Positions 23,469-33,673 of a DNA stretch of 64,000 nucleotides are shown in pieces. The stretch covers positions 744,001 through 808,000 of the forward strand of contig OZ345367.1 of NCBI GenBank assembly GCA_977006965.1, written 5' to 3'. The first letter of the stretch is position 1, and each line of letters starts with the position of its first letter. The position numbers were made by a program, and so were the translations under genes. The DNA comes from Phymatolithon calcareum. Lineage: Eukaryota > Rhodophyta > Florideophyceae > Hapalidiales. The notes below the pieces were generated by a model. That model did not search any database. It was given only the letters and a program-made list of their open reading frames with translations, and was not told the origin of the DNA.

Positions 23469-24068
23469 CAGACTACCTTGCCCCTTGGATCATGGGCTTA
23501 GGTACCATTCGTGGCACTTGATTCATTACCGTTGAGGTTCTGAATTCTTCTCAAAGCGAAGGAGTAGATCACTTAGTTAACCGCCCGATTGACGAGCATA
23601 GATCTTGCCTTATCTTTCAACTTGCGCATTCGTTTGGACCGAAGTAGACTATGGCTAAAGGGTTAGAGCGAATCCGATTGATATGCCACCTCCCCGACAA
23701 TACGTGTGCTGAACATTACTCGGTTCCATTCGAAAGTCCAACAAGATCTAAAAGCCATTAATAAGTTTGGAAAGTGGCATGCAACCATATTCGCCAGTTG
23801 CGTGAGCTGACGGTAGTCTTTCAAATGGCCATCAAAATTAGAGCGTCACACGTAGGTTCGTAGCAAGTTGCGCACGAAAAATGGCCTTCAACTGGTAAAC
23901 ACGTACAAGCTAGTTATCTACTGTATGGCGAACAAGAATATTTTTGTAATTCATTTGGCAAATTCGATTTCTACACACTGTCATGCTTTCACGCCTTTTG
24001 TCGGCCACTTCGTGTTTTGTGCGCCACTTGCTAGCCGCTCCAGTGCCAATAGTGCAACTTAAGGTTTG
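23469..24068. other. Intergenic, convergent 3' ends of NOP2 and the glycine-rich gene
   Basis: No gene seen. Apart from the second copy of the 70-bp repeat there is nothing distinctive. Confidence 0.5.
23641..23710 (+). repeat. 70-bp direct repeat, copy 2
   Basis: Second copy of the sequence at 20771-20840, same orientation, 93% identical by eye. It lies 172 bp after the NOP2 stop codon. Confidence 0.8.
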
Positions 24069-24998
24069 CTAGGGACTCCGTCCTTGGACGCTAACAGCTT
24101 GTGGCACGGGGACAGCAGTAACCGCCACTTTCGCCTGCCGTGGCGCTCCCTGTTGTCCACGTACCACTTTGAACTTTGGAACCTGGGCGGTTGGCATCTT
24201 CTGTGGTGGTTGCATCTTCTGTGGTGGTTGCATCTTGCCCTTAAGTTGTGACATTTGTGCCTTTTGGCTGGGAAGTGGACCTGTGTACCCAGTACCAGTA
24301 ACGGCACCAAAGCCCTTAGTAGTGTTCGTGCGACCGGAACCAACAGATCCAGCACCCGCTGCCGCAGCACTGCCACCACCAGTCCCGCCAAACTTATCTC
24401 CCCCACCACCACCGGCTCCAGATCCGCCGCCAACACCGAGACCGCCGCCACCCCCCTTTCCAGGGCTACCAGAGCCAAAGCCGAAACCGTTTGCCCCGCG
24501 ACGCTCTGTACCATTTTGAGTTGGGTCATAGGCACCCACGGCGGTTCCACCCGCACACATTCCAGTTGTGCACCCCTGTCCGGATCCGCGCCCCCCGGAC
24601 GACACCCCAGACCCACCACCGGACCCGCCCTTGGTCGTACCACCGCCACCACCGCTGGCCGCGCCACCGCCAGTTGCATACCCGCCTCCACCACCCGCAC
24701 CCGGTCCGCCCGCGCCCCAACCAAGGCCTGAAGAGGATGTAGAAGGGTTGGACATTTGGTTAGTGAGGTTCTTCGGGATTGGGAGGTTTCCAATTTGGCG
24801 GAAACTCGGGTTCAACGTTGACACAGATTCGTGTTCATGATTCTTGTCTGTTCCCATATTGGTCTGCTTCGCTCCTGTTCGGATTGTCATGTGCAGTCCA
24901 TCGGACCTTCTGTCAAGTTTGCGGGCTGCACAAGCCCGGACGATAATTGCGATCAATAGAAGCACCAGAAAGTGTTTGGAGAGAGCTAAATGCATCAT
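24069..24998 (-). CDS. Secreted glycine-rich protein
   Basis: A 309-residue protein beginning MM with a strong signal peptide (hydrophobic stretch LVLLLIAIIV, cleavage near ACA). A dibasic RKLDRR follows directly, which could be a propeptide site. Residues 25-90 are hydrophilic. Residues 92-235 are glycine-rich, with GGG runs broken by Ser, Thr and Ala and one central pair of cysteines (GCTTGMCAGG). The tail is basic and proline-rich, with PPQKMQPPQKM repeated. The composition suggests an extracellular-matrix or cell-wall structural protein; no enzyme domain is present. A TTTAAAA-type element about 85 bp upstream on the coding strand may be its TATA box. The long frames on the opposite strand are shadows of the GC-rich repeat. 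Confidence 0.7.
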   Translation of the reverse strand: MMHLALSKHFLVLLLIAIIVRACAARKLDRRSDGLHMTIRTGAKQTNMGTDKNHEHESVSTLNPSFRQIGNLPIPKNLTNQMSNPSTSSSGLGWGAGGPGAGGGGGYATGGGAASGGGGGTTKGGSGGGSGVSSGGRGSGQGCTTGMCAGGTAVGAYDPTQNGTERRGANGFGFGSGSPGKGGGGGLGVGGGSGAGGGGGDKFGGTGGGSAAAAGAGSVGSGRTNTTKGFGAVTGTGYTGPLPSQKAQMSQLKGKMQPPQKMQPPQKMPTAQVPKFKVVRGQQGAPRQAKVAVTAVPVPQAVSVQGRSP

Positions 24999-25812
24999 CT
25001 TTAATGTGCGGTTTAAGGTTGGGTAGTCCTCGAGGACTTGAGATGCCTGGATGCTTGAGAACGAAATGAATCAGCGACCTGGCTTTAAAAGGCATCATGA
25101 CTCGAGTAACGTTCTGATCTCCCACATTCCGCGTGATCTGCCATCTTGCTTTCACAGCTTCCAGTAGAAAACTTCTTGATCCCTGTTCAAAAGCCAGAGC
25201 CGGCGAGACATCTTTTCGACTACGCAAACATTTGAACCATTCGGCGGTTGCACACCAGTCTGCTGGGCAAATTTCAAAATGGCAAGGGGTCCGGCAGCAG
25301 TAGTTTGGATCTGTCACCTGGCGCAGGATTGCAGAGCAAAGGGCCCGCAGGCCACATGGTTTCCTTGAAAATTCGAACCTTTCGCCGTTGTGAGTAAGCT
25401 TCAATTGTTTCCGGGTTTACAAAGATTCCAAAGCATGATTCCCGGTCAACGTCACGGCTATGGAAAGTCCAGTTAAAATTCTAATGATAGTTTGAAATGT
25501 AAGCCAAAGTTTTCAACTCGTATCCCGAACCGAGTTGAGCGGTTCATCTGAATCGGCCAACATTGCACAGCCATGGGGCAGTTTTGGATCTTTCCTCACA
25601 CTCACTTGAAGTCGCACTGAGCCTTCTCTCATTTCAAATCTTGCAGACTCTTTGTGTAAACGTTACTTCACCAACGGCACTGGCATCTAGGACGTCATCA
25701 TTAGCTTCAGAGGCCCAAAAAGAAGTTCCAATTAAAAAAGCACAAGGGAGGTAATACTGTGGCCGAGACATCTTTGCAGGACTTGATTTGGATTGCTGGA
25801 TTACATCCTCGA
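24999..25812. other. Intergenic; one unproven cysteine-rich frame
   Basis: Holds the 5' flank of the glycine-rich gene and the 3' flank of GLYR. A 163-codon minus-strand frame (24913-25404) contains several Cys pairs, but it has no in-frame ATG at its start and overlaps the start of the glycine-rich gene in another frame, so I do not call it. Confidence 0.4.
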
Positions 25813-27028
25813 TTACTTCATTGCCGCTTTCATTGCAGCAGCACGAACGCTTTCCATAACTGCCGCAAAATCTTCACGTCCTAGGCCCATGTCCTTCGCC
25901 TCCTTGAACCATTCTGCTGAAGAAAACAAAACTGGTTAGAGATAGTCAACGCAACTGGGAGAATAGAAACTTCGGAAAAATGCAAAACCTACTTGTCGCG
26001 GCTGCAGAGACTGCCATATCAACACCCTTTTCATTTCCAAGAGCCTGCGCAAATTTCATATCCTTGTGCGCATGTTCGAGGGGGAAATTGACGTCGTAGT
26101 TTTTGCTCTCCAGCTTCATTCCAGGACCCTTAAGCTTGAACATAGGATTTCCCGTCGCCCCCAAATCGCTACCAAAAAAAAAGTCACATCGTCAGCACCA
26201 GGAGAAAATTGCACACCTTACAAACATGACTGTAACCAACAAAACGTACAGAACTTCCAATAGATCACTGACGGAAATTCCAACAGCTTCAGAAAGCGCA
26301 ATTCCCTCAGCAAGTGCGGCCAGCGTCGTGCCCATAATCTGGTTGACAATGAGTTTCATTTTCGTACCATTACCAACCTCTGCACCAAGAAAGAACGCTC
26401 GTTTCCCCATTGCATCCAGAGCCGGTGCAACTCTATCGTAAATCGAACGTTCACCAGCGCACAGGAAAATCAAATCACCACTTTCTGCAGGCCCTTTTGA
26501 TCCGCTAACGGGTGCCTCAAGAAAATTTCCACCTCGAGCATGAACAGCAGCAGCAGTGTGACGCATATCGTCCACCGTGAGCGTGGAACAATCGACAAAT
26601 GCCTTTCCGGGCGATATTGCATCAATCGCGCCATCCTTGTGGAGCACAGCATTAACCGCCTCCGGCGTGGATAGCATTGTAAACGTCACATCGCATCGGT
26701 CAATGACCTCTGATGCCGTTGAAGCCCATTCCGCAGAACATGGGCCGGATACAATTGCCTTTTCGAGGGCATCGAAACGGGCAGGTGATCGATTCCATAC
26801 TAATAGGTCGCCCACACCCTTGTTGGCAAGATTTGCTGCCATTGGCATGCCCATTACGCCCAACCCGATGAACCCGATCGTTGACGCCCCAGCTGACATG
26901 GATGCAATATTCTTTTGGTGCGTCCGAGGGCGCAAATTTGAACGGCGAGCAAACGTTCCAGTGAACGAGGACAGGGAGCCAGCGCCTCGATGGAGCAATA
27001 GAAAGGATGGCGCCGCAAACGAAAACAT
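25813..27028 (-). CDS. GLYR: Glyoxylate/succinic semialdehyde reductase (beta-hydroxyacid dehydrogenase family), 3 exons
   Basis: Exons 27028-26250, 26168-25993 and 25916-25813; the introns are 81 and 76 bp (donors GTACGT and GTAGGT, acceptors GGTAG and TTCAG). The joined length is 1,059 nt, giving 352 residues in frame. Residues 1-44 are an Arg/Ser-rich extension with Phe at position 2 (MFSFAAPSF), typical of an organelle transit peptide. The NADPH-binding start is IGFIGLGVMGMPMA. DCSTLTVDDM, APVSGSKGPAESGDL and the catalytic-lysine motif GNGTKMKLIVNQIMG follow. Exon 2 begins DLGATGNPMFKLKGPGM. The pattern fits plant GLYR1/GLYR2 better than 3-hydroxyisobutyrate dehydrogenase, although the families are close. 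The enzyme reduces glyoxylate to glycolate (and succinic semialdehyde to GHB), detoxifying photorespiratory aldehydes, probably in plastid or mitochondrion. Confidence 0.85.
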
Positions 27029-27521
27029 TTTGCTGGTTTTGCAACCTATGACAGTAGCAGGTTGACGTTGATGAGGACGGGGTTGCCCGCGCGCTTGTCA
27101 GGGTTGTTAGATTAGCGCTTGTCCAACAAGTTGGTTTATTGGAGATCTCGCTGACAATTTTTTTGGACCACAAACACCTCGCCAGACATCATACACATCT
27201 TGCATGCATTCCCTAGCTTTTTTGTCAAGGAATGACCAGAACGTGCTCTGTCTGGAATTCGTTATATAAAGGCGTCGTGTTCCGCACGCATGCAACATCC
27301 TATATTGCGCTCCTGTTTTGCATGCAAAACTTTTCGCTCGTTCGCAATTTCCAATGTACAGTAGTAATAAATGATTTATCAAGCGGAAGAGCATAAGTTA
27401 CTCTCAACGTCAAAAATATAAACTCAAGTTCAAAATAAAACGCAATTCCAAACACAAGGGGAACCGACTCATGACAAGGCATACAATAGTGTGGTAAGGA
27501 TGGTATCGACCAGCCAACCTG
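27029..27521. other. Intergenic, probable GLYR promoter
   Basis: Lies between the 3' end of the helicase gene and the GLYR start, both on the minus strand. A TTATATAA-like stretch near 27263 is the only promoter-like feature, but it is over 200 bp from the ATG. I see no gene. Confidence 0.4.
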
Positions 27522-30500
27522 TTAAGAGCTCATAAACGAGATGCGCCTCTTCACCTTGCGACCTTCACGTTTCCCCTCGCGCGGCCTCTTAGTAGGCGAC
27601 CCCTTGCTCTTCGTATCCCCAATCTTCTGGGTACTTTGTCTGCTCGCATATCCTTCCTGGATGGGATGCGCCACACGTGCTGGTGTACTGCCCGTTGCGC
27701 TGCCCCTTTTCGAGTTCTCCTTCTCTATTCTCACTTGTTCGCCCGACTGGACATAATTTAGACGTAGCAGGATATTCTTTCGTTTGAGATACTCCTGCTG
27801 CGTTTTCACTTTTCCCACTCCAGATGCTTGGTTCTGCCCATTGCCACCACCGTCATTGCGCGACTTGTAAAACTCCAGCATATCCGCCTCAACAGAATCC
27901 TTCATGATCAATCGCTCGACGTACACGGGCGCCTTTGCACCCATACGATGCGCACGACTCACCACCTGTTTCTCCAATGCTGCATCCCAGAATGGTTCAA
28001 GAAGAAACATGTGCTCCACGTAGCTGAGATCTAGACCTACAGAGCCTCTCTCCTTGCCCATCAACAGGATGAATACCTCGGGTTTCTTATGAAATTGGCG
28101 CAATTGTTCGTCCAGGTACTTGTCAAGATTCTGTCTCCTTCCAGTTGATATATCCGTGACATTGGAAAACAGTTCGCTATATCTGTGTCTCAATATCGCG
28201 TTCCTTTTCAACTCGATCGCGGTCAACATGAGATGCTCGTCATACTGCGAATATACAATAACCTTTTTCCGCCGAGTCACTTGCACCCCATTCACCGTCT
28301 CGGTCACCATCGGAATCTGCTCAAGTTTCTGCACCAAGTACTCAATTTTAGAGCTCTTCGTCTCGTCCCAGTTAGAACCCCATGTCATAGAATTAATCGC
28401 AGGCTGCAGCTCAATCAGTTCCTCCGGTACACCATTCGCATCCACAGCATATGGAGTGCCACAGTTCTCCACCGGGCATTTCTCCCTGCAGTTAATCATG
28501 CACTGATTGCACACAATATGGCAACACGGTGTCACGAAAGGCAGTTGACAGTCGGTCGAACAACATTCACATTTGCCACCAACAATGAAGCTTTGTGCGA
28601 TGTATCTCAACCGGCCTCTATACTGCATCACCAGTCTCACGCTCTGCATTGTCTTGTTGTTCCTTGGCCCCTCTGGTGCTATGGTAATAAAGCGATCATC
28701 GATATGAAATATTGGCTTTTCTTTCGGAACATGAATTGGGGGAATTCTATGCCCGAACAAAATCCGTCTTGCCGCATCGGGCGGAGCGTCAATTTCCTCG
28801 CCTCGGTTAGCTGAATGGATCAACTGGACGCGATCCTTTGCTCGCACGTGTGGCAACGCACCACAATCCTTGCTTCTGCTCCAAAAGTAAAGCTTGTCGA
28901 GGCACTCAACCAAATCGCTCTTTTCAACTTTCATGTTCATGATAGCTCCGAAGCAGCACGACCGTCGCAGATTTTCAAGAACCAACCCGCACTCATTCGA
29001 GTTCTTTTGATTCAACAGCGACTCCGCGTGAAACTCATTGAACCAATCCGAGGTGATCAAATTTCGACTCACAACCATGACTAGGTCATTATAACTCTTC
29101 GTCGAATCTTCAGAAAACGGAAGTATTACGCTCTTGATATGCAGTGGCGGAATTGTCTTGATGTGTTTCTTGTTTGTGCGAATCATTAATCGTCGCATAA
29201 GTGCAATCAGTCTGTCCAGAGCCTCCGGTTTGAACGCTTCGTAAGGCTTCTGAATCCCGACCAGCCAGGCGTTCGCGTCCAGTCCATACGTTTCCTCACC
29301 GACGAACTGCAAAAGCGGACGCAGATGCTTGACATCGGAGTTGGGAGTAGATGGCGTTGGTGTTCCAGACATAATCCATCTTCGCTCAGCTTTCAAAGAT
29401 GCACAAACGCGGGGAAAAACCTTCAACTCCGTCGTCCCCCCCAATTTATGGCCCTCGTCCATGATAACACGGACAAAACGGACGAGGAGAATTGACGGTG
29501 GATTCTCCTTGCGCATTTCGTTGTACAGTTGGTTCATGATGCTGAAACTAATGATGATCACATCATATTCTCGGGCAAGCGTCAATTCGTCTGGGATCGC
29601 ATCAGATTTTCGGACGACGAGCACCTTTAACGCTCCAGGCGTCGTATGCTCAGCAATTTGAGTTTCCCAATGCTTGACAAGCATGCCCGGAGCCAGGACA
29701 AGTGTGGCGGAGGACAAATAAATAATATTATTACTTTTTCGCGCCATGGGTAGTGAGCCTCGTCCCTTGGCCTTCTCCAAAAAATTGGTGTGTCTGATCA
29801 TTCGGCTGCTCCTTCTCACGCCAATGTTCTCCAATAAGTCTGGCGATGCGCCAGAGGCGACGAGAATTCTAGACTGTCGTGGAGGAGTACGCACCAAGGA
29901 CGCATCACCGTATGCGGTAAATCGCGACTCCGACCGCTCGCTGTAACATAAGAAGGTCACATGATCCCCTTTGTATTCTTTGGTGATGAATCGTTCCTCG
30001 TAACCTGCTGGGGGGCTTGCACGCTGGCCGAGTGATTTCAGGATCAGGGCGAGACCTGTAATGGTCTTCCCGAGTCCGGGTTCATCACAAATTAAGCCTC
30101 CTCTCGGGGATGACGCAAGTGGTACCTTGTCAACCACAAAGAGAGACCCGTCGCACAAATCCGCCACGATAAGTCGCCCGTTTGTCAATCTAACGGGGAG
30201 ACGCCTTATCATCGGCATGAGATGCTGGTTAGATCTCTTTTGCTCCATTTGACGCATGCGGTCAAGGCCGATCTTCTGGTGAGGAAACAACGAAAGTTTA
30301 AGGCCAGGCACAAAGTGGCGTGTGGCGGCTTCAAATGTGTTGCACGTCTTGCCGAGAGAGGTCACATCAGCGGCAGTAAGAAACCCAATAATCCGCGAGT
30401 GAACGTCTCTCGGAAGGCGTGAAAGCTGGTCGTTACTTCCCAAGGTGGCATTGACAACATTCATGGAATGGTTTTCGTCAACGAAGGCCTGACTGGGGTC

Positions 30501-31073
30501 GCTGTTGGCACACTCATCAAAAACCCTGTCCAAGTGGAAAAGATTGCGCATCTGCGTGCTGCCCGAAATGCAGAGTCCGGTGCAACCCACAAAACCACAC
30601 GCTCGTGCACCTGTCCCCTTCTCGTCGTCCGTGGACCCCACCATGTCCGTCACAGTGATCGCGTCGGTGGCCGTGACATCGTCGGCGGGAGTAATTTCGT
30701 CCTCCGAAGTGAGTTCCTCCGACGTCTGGTTGAAATAATGCCACAGGATGTCGCGCAGGGCATCGGATCCTTCGATAATAACCTGCGCGGAGTAGTCACT
30801 GGGGTCTACAAGCAGCGAAATTTGCGCAGAGACGATGACAGGGTCTTTGCTCAACTGACGGATTGTGGCACGGAGCAAACGATACTTTCTGAGTGCGGTG
30901 AAAATACGGGCGAGGGCAATTGAGGGCTTACGATCGGGTTCAAAATGAATGCCGTAAGGACGAAGCCAAGTCGCGCAAGTCGAATCGCTTGCTCTTCCCG
31001 AACGAAGAGCATCAGATGAGTAAATTTCCAGGGCTACAGAGCAGAGCGGAAGACCTTCGTTCGTGGACGTCAT
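27522..31073 (-). CDS. F-box / SNF2 helicase / RING-finger protein (Rad5/16-like)
   Basis: An intronless 1,183-residue protein from the ATG at 31073 (the frame is open a little further, but only from a TTG). Domains in order: an F-box at about 217-255 (LPRDVHSRIIGFLTAADV), the SNF2 ATPase with Walker A CDEPGLGKT (about 330), VLAPGMLVKHWE, a DEGH Walker B (about 539) and MSGTP; a C-x2-C...C-C-H-x3-C-x2-C RING finger (about 835-875) inserted before the second RecA lobe; and the helicase C domain with VIVYSQYDEH, GSVGLDLSYVEH and QVVSRAHRMG (about 937-1060). The tail is basic. The F-box plus SNF2 plus RING layout matches Arabidopsis At3g54460. SNF2/RING proteins of the Rad5/HLTF group translocate on DNA and act as E3 ligases; the F-box suggests linkage to an SCF complex. 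The Walker A has EPGLGKT rather than the usual EMGLGKT. Confidence 0.88.
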   Translation of the reverse strand: MTSTNEGLPLCSVALEIYSSDALRSGRASDSTCATWLRPYGIHFEPDRKPSIALARIFTALRKYRLLRATIRQLSKDPVIVSAQISLLVDPSDYSAQVIIEGSDALRDILWHYFNQTSEELTSEDEITPADDVTATDAITVTDMVGSTDDEKGTGARACGFVGCTGLCISGSTQMRNLFHLDRVFDECANSDPSQAFVDENHSMNVVNATLGSNDQLSRLPRDVHSRIIGFLTAADVTSLGKTCNTFEAATRHFVPGLKLSLFPHQKIGLDRMRQMEQKRSNQHLMPMIRRLPVRLTNGRLIVADLCDGSLFVVDKVPLASSPRGGLICDEPGLGKTITGLALILKSLGQRASPPAGYEERFITKEYKGDHVTFLCYSERSESRFTAYGDASLVRTPPRQSRILVASGASPDLLENIGVRRSSRMIRHTNFLEKAKGRGSLPMARKSNNIIYLSSATLVLAPGMLVKHWETQIAEHTTPGALKVLVVRKSDAIPDELTLAREYDVIIISFSIMNQLYNEMRKENPPSILLVRFVRVIMDEGHKLGGTTELKVFPRVCASLKAERRWIMSGTPTPSTPNSDVKHLRPLLQFVGEETYGLDANAWLVGIQKPYEAFKPEALDRLIALMRRLMIRTNKKHIKTIPPLHIKSVILPFSEDSTKSYNDLVMVVSRNLITSDWFNEFHAESLLNQKNSNECGLVLENLRRSCCFGAIMNMKVEKSDLVECLDKLYFWSRSKDCGALPHVRAKDRVQLIHSANRGEEIDAPPDAARRILFGHRIPPIHVPKEKPIFHIDDRFITIAPEGPRNNKTMQSVRLVMQYRGRLRYIAQSFIVGGKCECCSTDCQLPFVTPCCHIVCNQCMINCREKCPVENCGTPYAVDANGVPEELIELQPAINSMTWGSNWDETKSSKIEYLVQKLEQIPMVTETVNGVQVTRRKKVIVYSQYDEHLMLTAIELKRNAILRHRYSELFSNVTDISTGRRQNLDKYLDEQLRQFHKKPEVFILLMGKERGSVGLDLSYVEHMFLLEPFWDAALEKQVVSRAHRMGAKAPVYVERLIMKDSVEADMLEFYKSRNDGGGNGQNQASGVGKVKTQQEYLKRKNILLRLNYVQSGEQVRIEKENSKRGSATGSTPARVAHPIQEGYASRQSTQKIGDTKSKGSPTKRPREGKREGRKVKRRISFMSS

Positions 31074-31148
31074 GATTCCTAATGTGACTGCATGAGGGTC
31101 GGATGCTTGGCGTGAAGCCGGCAAGTGGAGGGCGAGGAAAAGTCGTCG

Positions 31149-31155
31149 CTATATA
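31149..31155 (-). promoter_or_regulatory. TATA-box candidate for the helicase gene
   Basis: A TATATAG-type sequence about 76 bp upstream of the ATG at 31073. Confidence 0.35.
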
Positions 31156-31382
31156 GGGCGTGGCACCCTTTGCGGCGACCGGTGCGCTTGTGTAGCTGCT
31201 GTGGGCGGGCGTTGTCGGTCGATTTGTGGACAGTGTGGTGGGTCGTGTAGCAACTCAAAACCTTTCAGGGCACCAACACTACAGCCGGTCGTGCGTGGCA
31301 CGCCTGCGGTGATCCACTCAGATGCAGCAGAAAGGACCACTGTAAAGCACGGGCGTATGATATTTGCTTTGCTGTTACAGGT

Positions 31383-31408
31383 AAGCCGAATACACGTGTA
31401 TTCGGCTT
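31383..31408. repeat. 26-bp perfect palindrome upstream of the helicase gene
   Basis: Arms AAGCCGAATACAC / GTGTATTCGGCTT with no spacer; the centre is CACGTG, a bHLH/bZIP-type E-box or G-box. It lies about 310 bp upstream of the helicase ATG. It is an even palindrome, unlike the CAT-S-ATG set. Confidence 0.7.
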
Positions 31409-32176
31409 CTTTCAATGGAAACCTCTTGAGCGAATAAATATGATCATATCGCTTACAGTGCCGCTTTATTGACGTGACCTAACTTGACGAAATCCCTATG
31501 CAAAAGCGCCGGATGTCTATAGAAGTGAATGCGTCGCAATATAGAGAAGAACCGTCCGTTCACAGAGTGAAGTGTCTTTCCAAAGGCAGTTACTCCCATT
31601 TTATTCACCATAGCAACAGAAACTTGGTGTTCGTGATGTCGGAACACGTTACGCTTTGTGCAACAACTGCCGTCCACAAGCAGCAACAATCTATGTGCAT
31701 GTGAAACAATACGGTAGCATTTATCCAAACCAGCAACATTCCGCGGTCACCGAAATTCGACTCACTTCGTAGCTGAGCGGTTAGTCTTACATCCTTGACA
31801 ATTTCACTGATTCTTCAAACAGACTGCTTTTCCGCCATTACGCATAATTTCAAATCCTTCAGGTCACTACATAATCGCATCTAATGCGTATATCTGACGT
31901 CGTGCCCCTCCGCTTCGGGTCAGGTCTCATGCATTCTCACCGCTCATTCCATAATGGTACCGAGACTTCCAATCCCCGCAGCCAGCGGCTGACGAATTCC
32001 AGACACTCCCCAGCACTACAGTATATTCCAATTCCTATTGCATGCTGCCTATTTTCTATCCGTTCTTCTCTCATGTCTACCTTCATCCATCATCCAGGAA
32101 CACGGGATCCACGGAACCGAGGGCGAAAGACACGGCACAAACGGGACAAACAGCGCTAATCTCAGACGCGTGCGTG

Positions 32177-32195
32177 CCCCCCCCCCCCCCCCCCC
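32177..32195. repeat. C19 homopolymer
   Basis: Nineteen consecutive cytosines followed by GGG. Length calls in such runs are unreliable. Confidence 0.8.
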
Positions 32196-32467
32196 GGGAA
32201 GCAACTTTCTTACGAAATGCGAAGGCGCAAAAATCAGAAATCTCAGCAAAGAACGTATCGAACCGCGCCGTGTACCTTTTTTGACTGACAGAGCTGGGAA
32301 GCAGATCAAATTGAGGACGTATTGATTTATTTCACTTGAAGCATATAATCATGAGCCGACACGATCAGAAAGTGAGACGACAAGATTCATTGCCATCCAT
32401 CTCCAACCACAGAGTCGAAAAGGAAGCTTCCTTCCCATGTCTCAGTACCGCCACGAGGTACAACCTG

Positions 32468-33673
32468 TCAGTACCTTGTATTTCTCCTGTCCATTCGCCC
32501 GAAACCGCCGCCGAATTGATCCTGCATTCCGAAGTCGCTCATCGATCTCCTCAAGTGCGATTCATCCATTCGTCCACCTCCGCCTCGCTGAAATCCTCCG
32601 TCACGTTCATCAAAGGATCGACGTCGATTATACATGCTTCCCGATCCCGGAAATCCAGAACTCCCATATCCCCCCATGGACCGTGATCCCATTTGATACC
32701 CATATCCTGGCATACTCTGCGCTCCCATTCCAAACTGCGAGCCCATTGCATATTGCGAATTCATGCCGTACCCACCTCCCATACCACCATATCCCGAAAA
32801 TCCGTCTTGATAACCCGAGTAGCCGCCACCCTGACCGTAAGGACCGCCAAAGCCGTTCTGCATACCCCCATGCATGGGTCGATTGAACATGGACTCCTGA
32901 CGCCCAAATGAACTTCCGGGATATCCATACTGCTCGTATCCACCGCCATAGCCACCGTACCGTCCATATTTGCTGCCTGAGTTATAGCGACGATCCTCAT
33001 CTCGTCCTGAGTAGTACTTATCATACTTGGAGTACTTGGACGAATATCTTCCGTAACTGTCACCATACCCTTGGTACCCGCCTCCGCCGTAAGGACCAGC
33101 GCCGTAACCACCATAACCACCGCCGTAGCCTCCACCATAGCCGCCACCGTAGCCACCCTGATGACTTCCGTAGCGACGACGATCATTCTCTTCATCAGAA
33201 CTGTCATCACCGCCAAGATACTTAGTGGCCTTGCGAATTATACGTCCAACACCTCGTTCCATGAACCCTTGCTCCTCATCGTCATCATGGCCGTGACGTC
33301 TGCCCATATTATCGTAGTCGTATCCTGGTCGACGGCCGGAATACGCCGATTGTGCCCCGTGAAACGCGCCTTGAGCACCGGAATATCCCGACTGTGCACC
33401 GGGAAACCCCGACTGTCCTCCCGGAAATCCGGACTGTCCACCGGCAAAAGCGTTGCCGAGAGCGTGTGCGGCGCTTGGGAACGGTAGTTGTTGTTGCAGG
33501 CGTTGTTGTCCGCCTTGCAGCAACTGTTGTTGTGCACCTTGCAAGTATTGAGAAGCTTGGTCCGCGAGATATCCCGTAGGTCCGCCACTTCTGTCGCCTC
33601 CGCCGCGCTGAGCGTTTCCTTGCGCGGCGCCGATGAAGTCCGGCGGTGCGGGTGTGTGGCTCGAACCGTCCAT
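32468..33673 (-). CDS. Gly/Tyr/Gln-rich low-complexity protein
   Basis: A 401-residue intronless protein. Residues 30-65 are glutamine-rich. Residues 75-115 hold a tandem repeat of six to eight residues (GGQSGFPG, GAQSGYSG and variants). A charged stretch (DDDEEQGF...IIRKATKYLGGDDSSDEEN) follows at about 128-165 and includes a possible amphipathic helix. From 170 on it is dominated by GGYGGGYG-type and, later, Met/Gly/Tyr/Ser-rich sequence. There is no signal peptide and no folded domain. The composition resembles prion-like, phase-separating or membrane-remodelling tails (Gly-Tyr-rich proteins), but no specific function follows. ATG 33673 is the first in frame. I consider the frame real because more than 400 codons stay open with a consistent repeat at protein level. 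Confidence 0.7.
   Translation of the reverse strand: MDGSSHTPAPPDFIGAAQGNAQRGGGDRSGGPTGYLADQASQYLQGAQQQLLQGGQQRLQQQLPFPSAAHALGNAFAGGQSGFPGGQSGFPGAQSGYSGAQGAFHGAQSAYSGRRPGYDYDNMGRRHGHDDDEEQGFMERGVGRIIRKATKYLGGDDSSDEENDRRRYGSHQGGYGGGYGGGYGGGYGGYGAGPYGGGGYQGYGDSYGRYSSKYSKYDKYYSGRDEDRRYNSGSKYGRYGGYGGGYEQYGYPGSSFGRQESMFNRPMHGGMQNGFGGPYGQGGGYSGYQDGFSGYGGMGGGYGMNSQYAMGSQFGMGAQSMPGYGYQMGSRSMGGYGSSGFPGSGSMYNRRRSFDERDGGFQRGGGGRMDESHLRRSMSDFGMQDQFGGGFGRMDRRNTRY

Larger units (their letters stand above)
31074..32467. other. Intergenic with palindrome and poly-C tract
   Basis: Contains the helicase promoter at the left, a 26-bp perfect palindrome at 31383-31408 and a run of 19 cytosines at 32177-32195. 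I see no gene. Confidence 0.5.

Noticed and set aside
24169-24840. Proline-rich frames antisense to the glycine-rich gene
   Set aside because: GGN glycine codons read as CCN/proline on the other strand; no signal peptide or independent support.
24913-25404. 163-codon cysteine-containing minus frame
   Set aside because: No ATG at its start and it overlaps the glycine-rich gene start in another frame; kept only as a remark.
26192-27028. 3-hydroxyisobutyrate dehydrogenase
   Set aside because: Possible by family, but the substrate loop and DLGATGNPMFKLKGPGM match the GLYR subgroup better.
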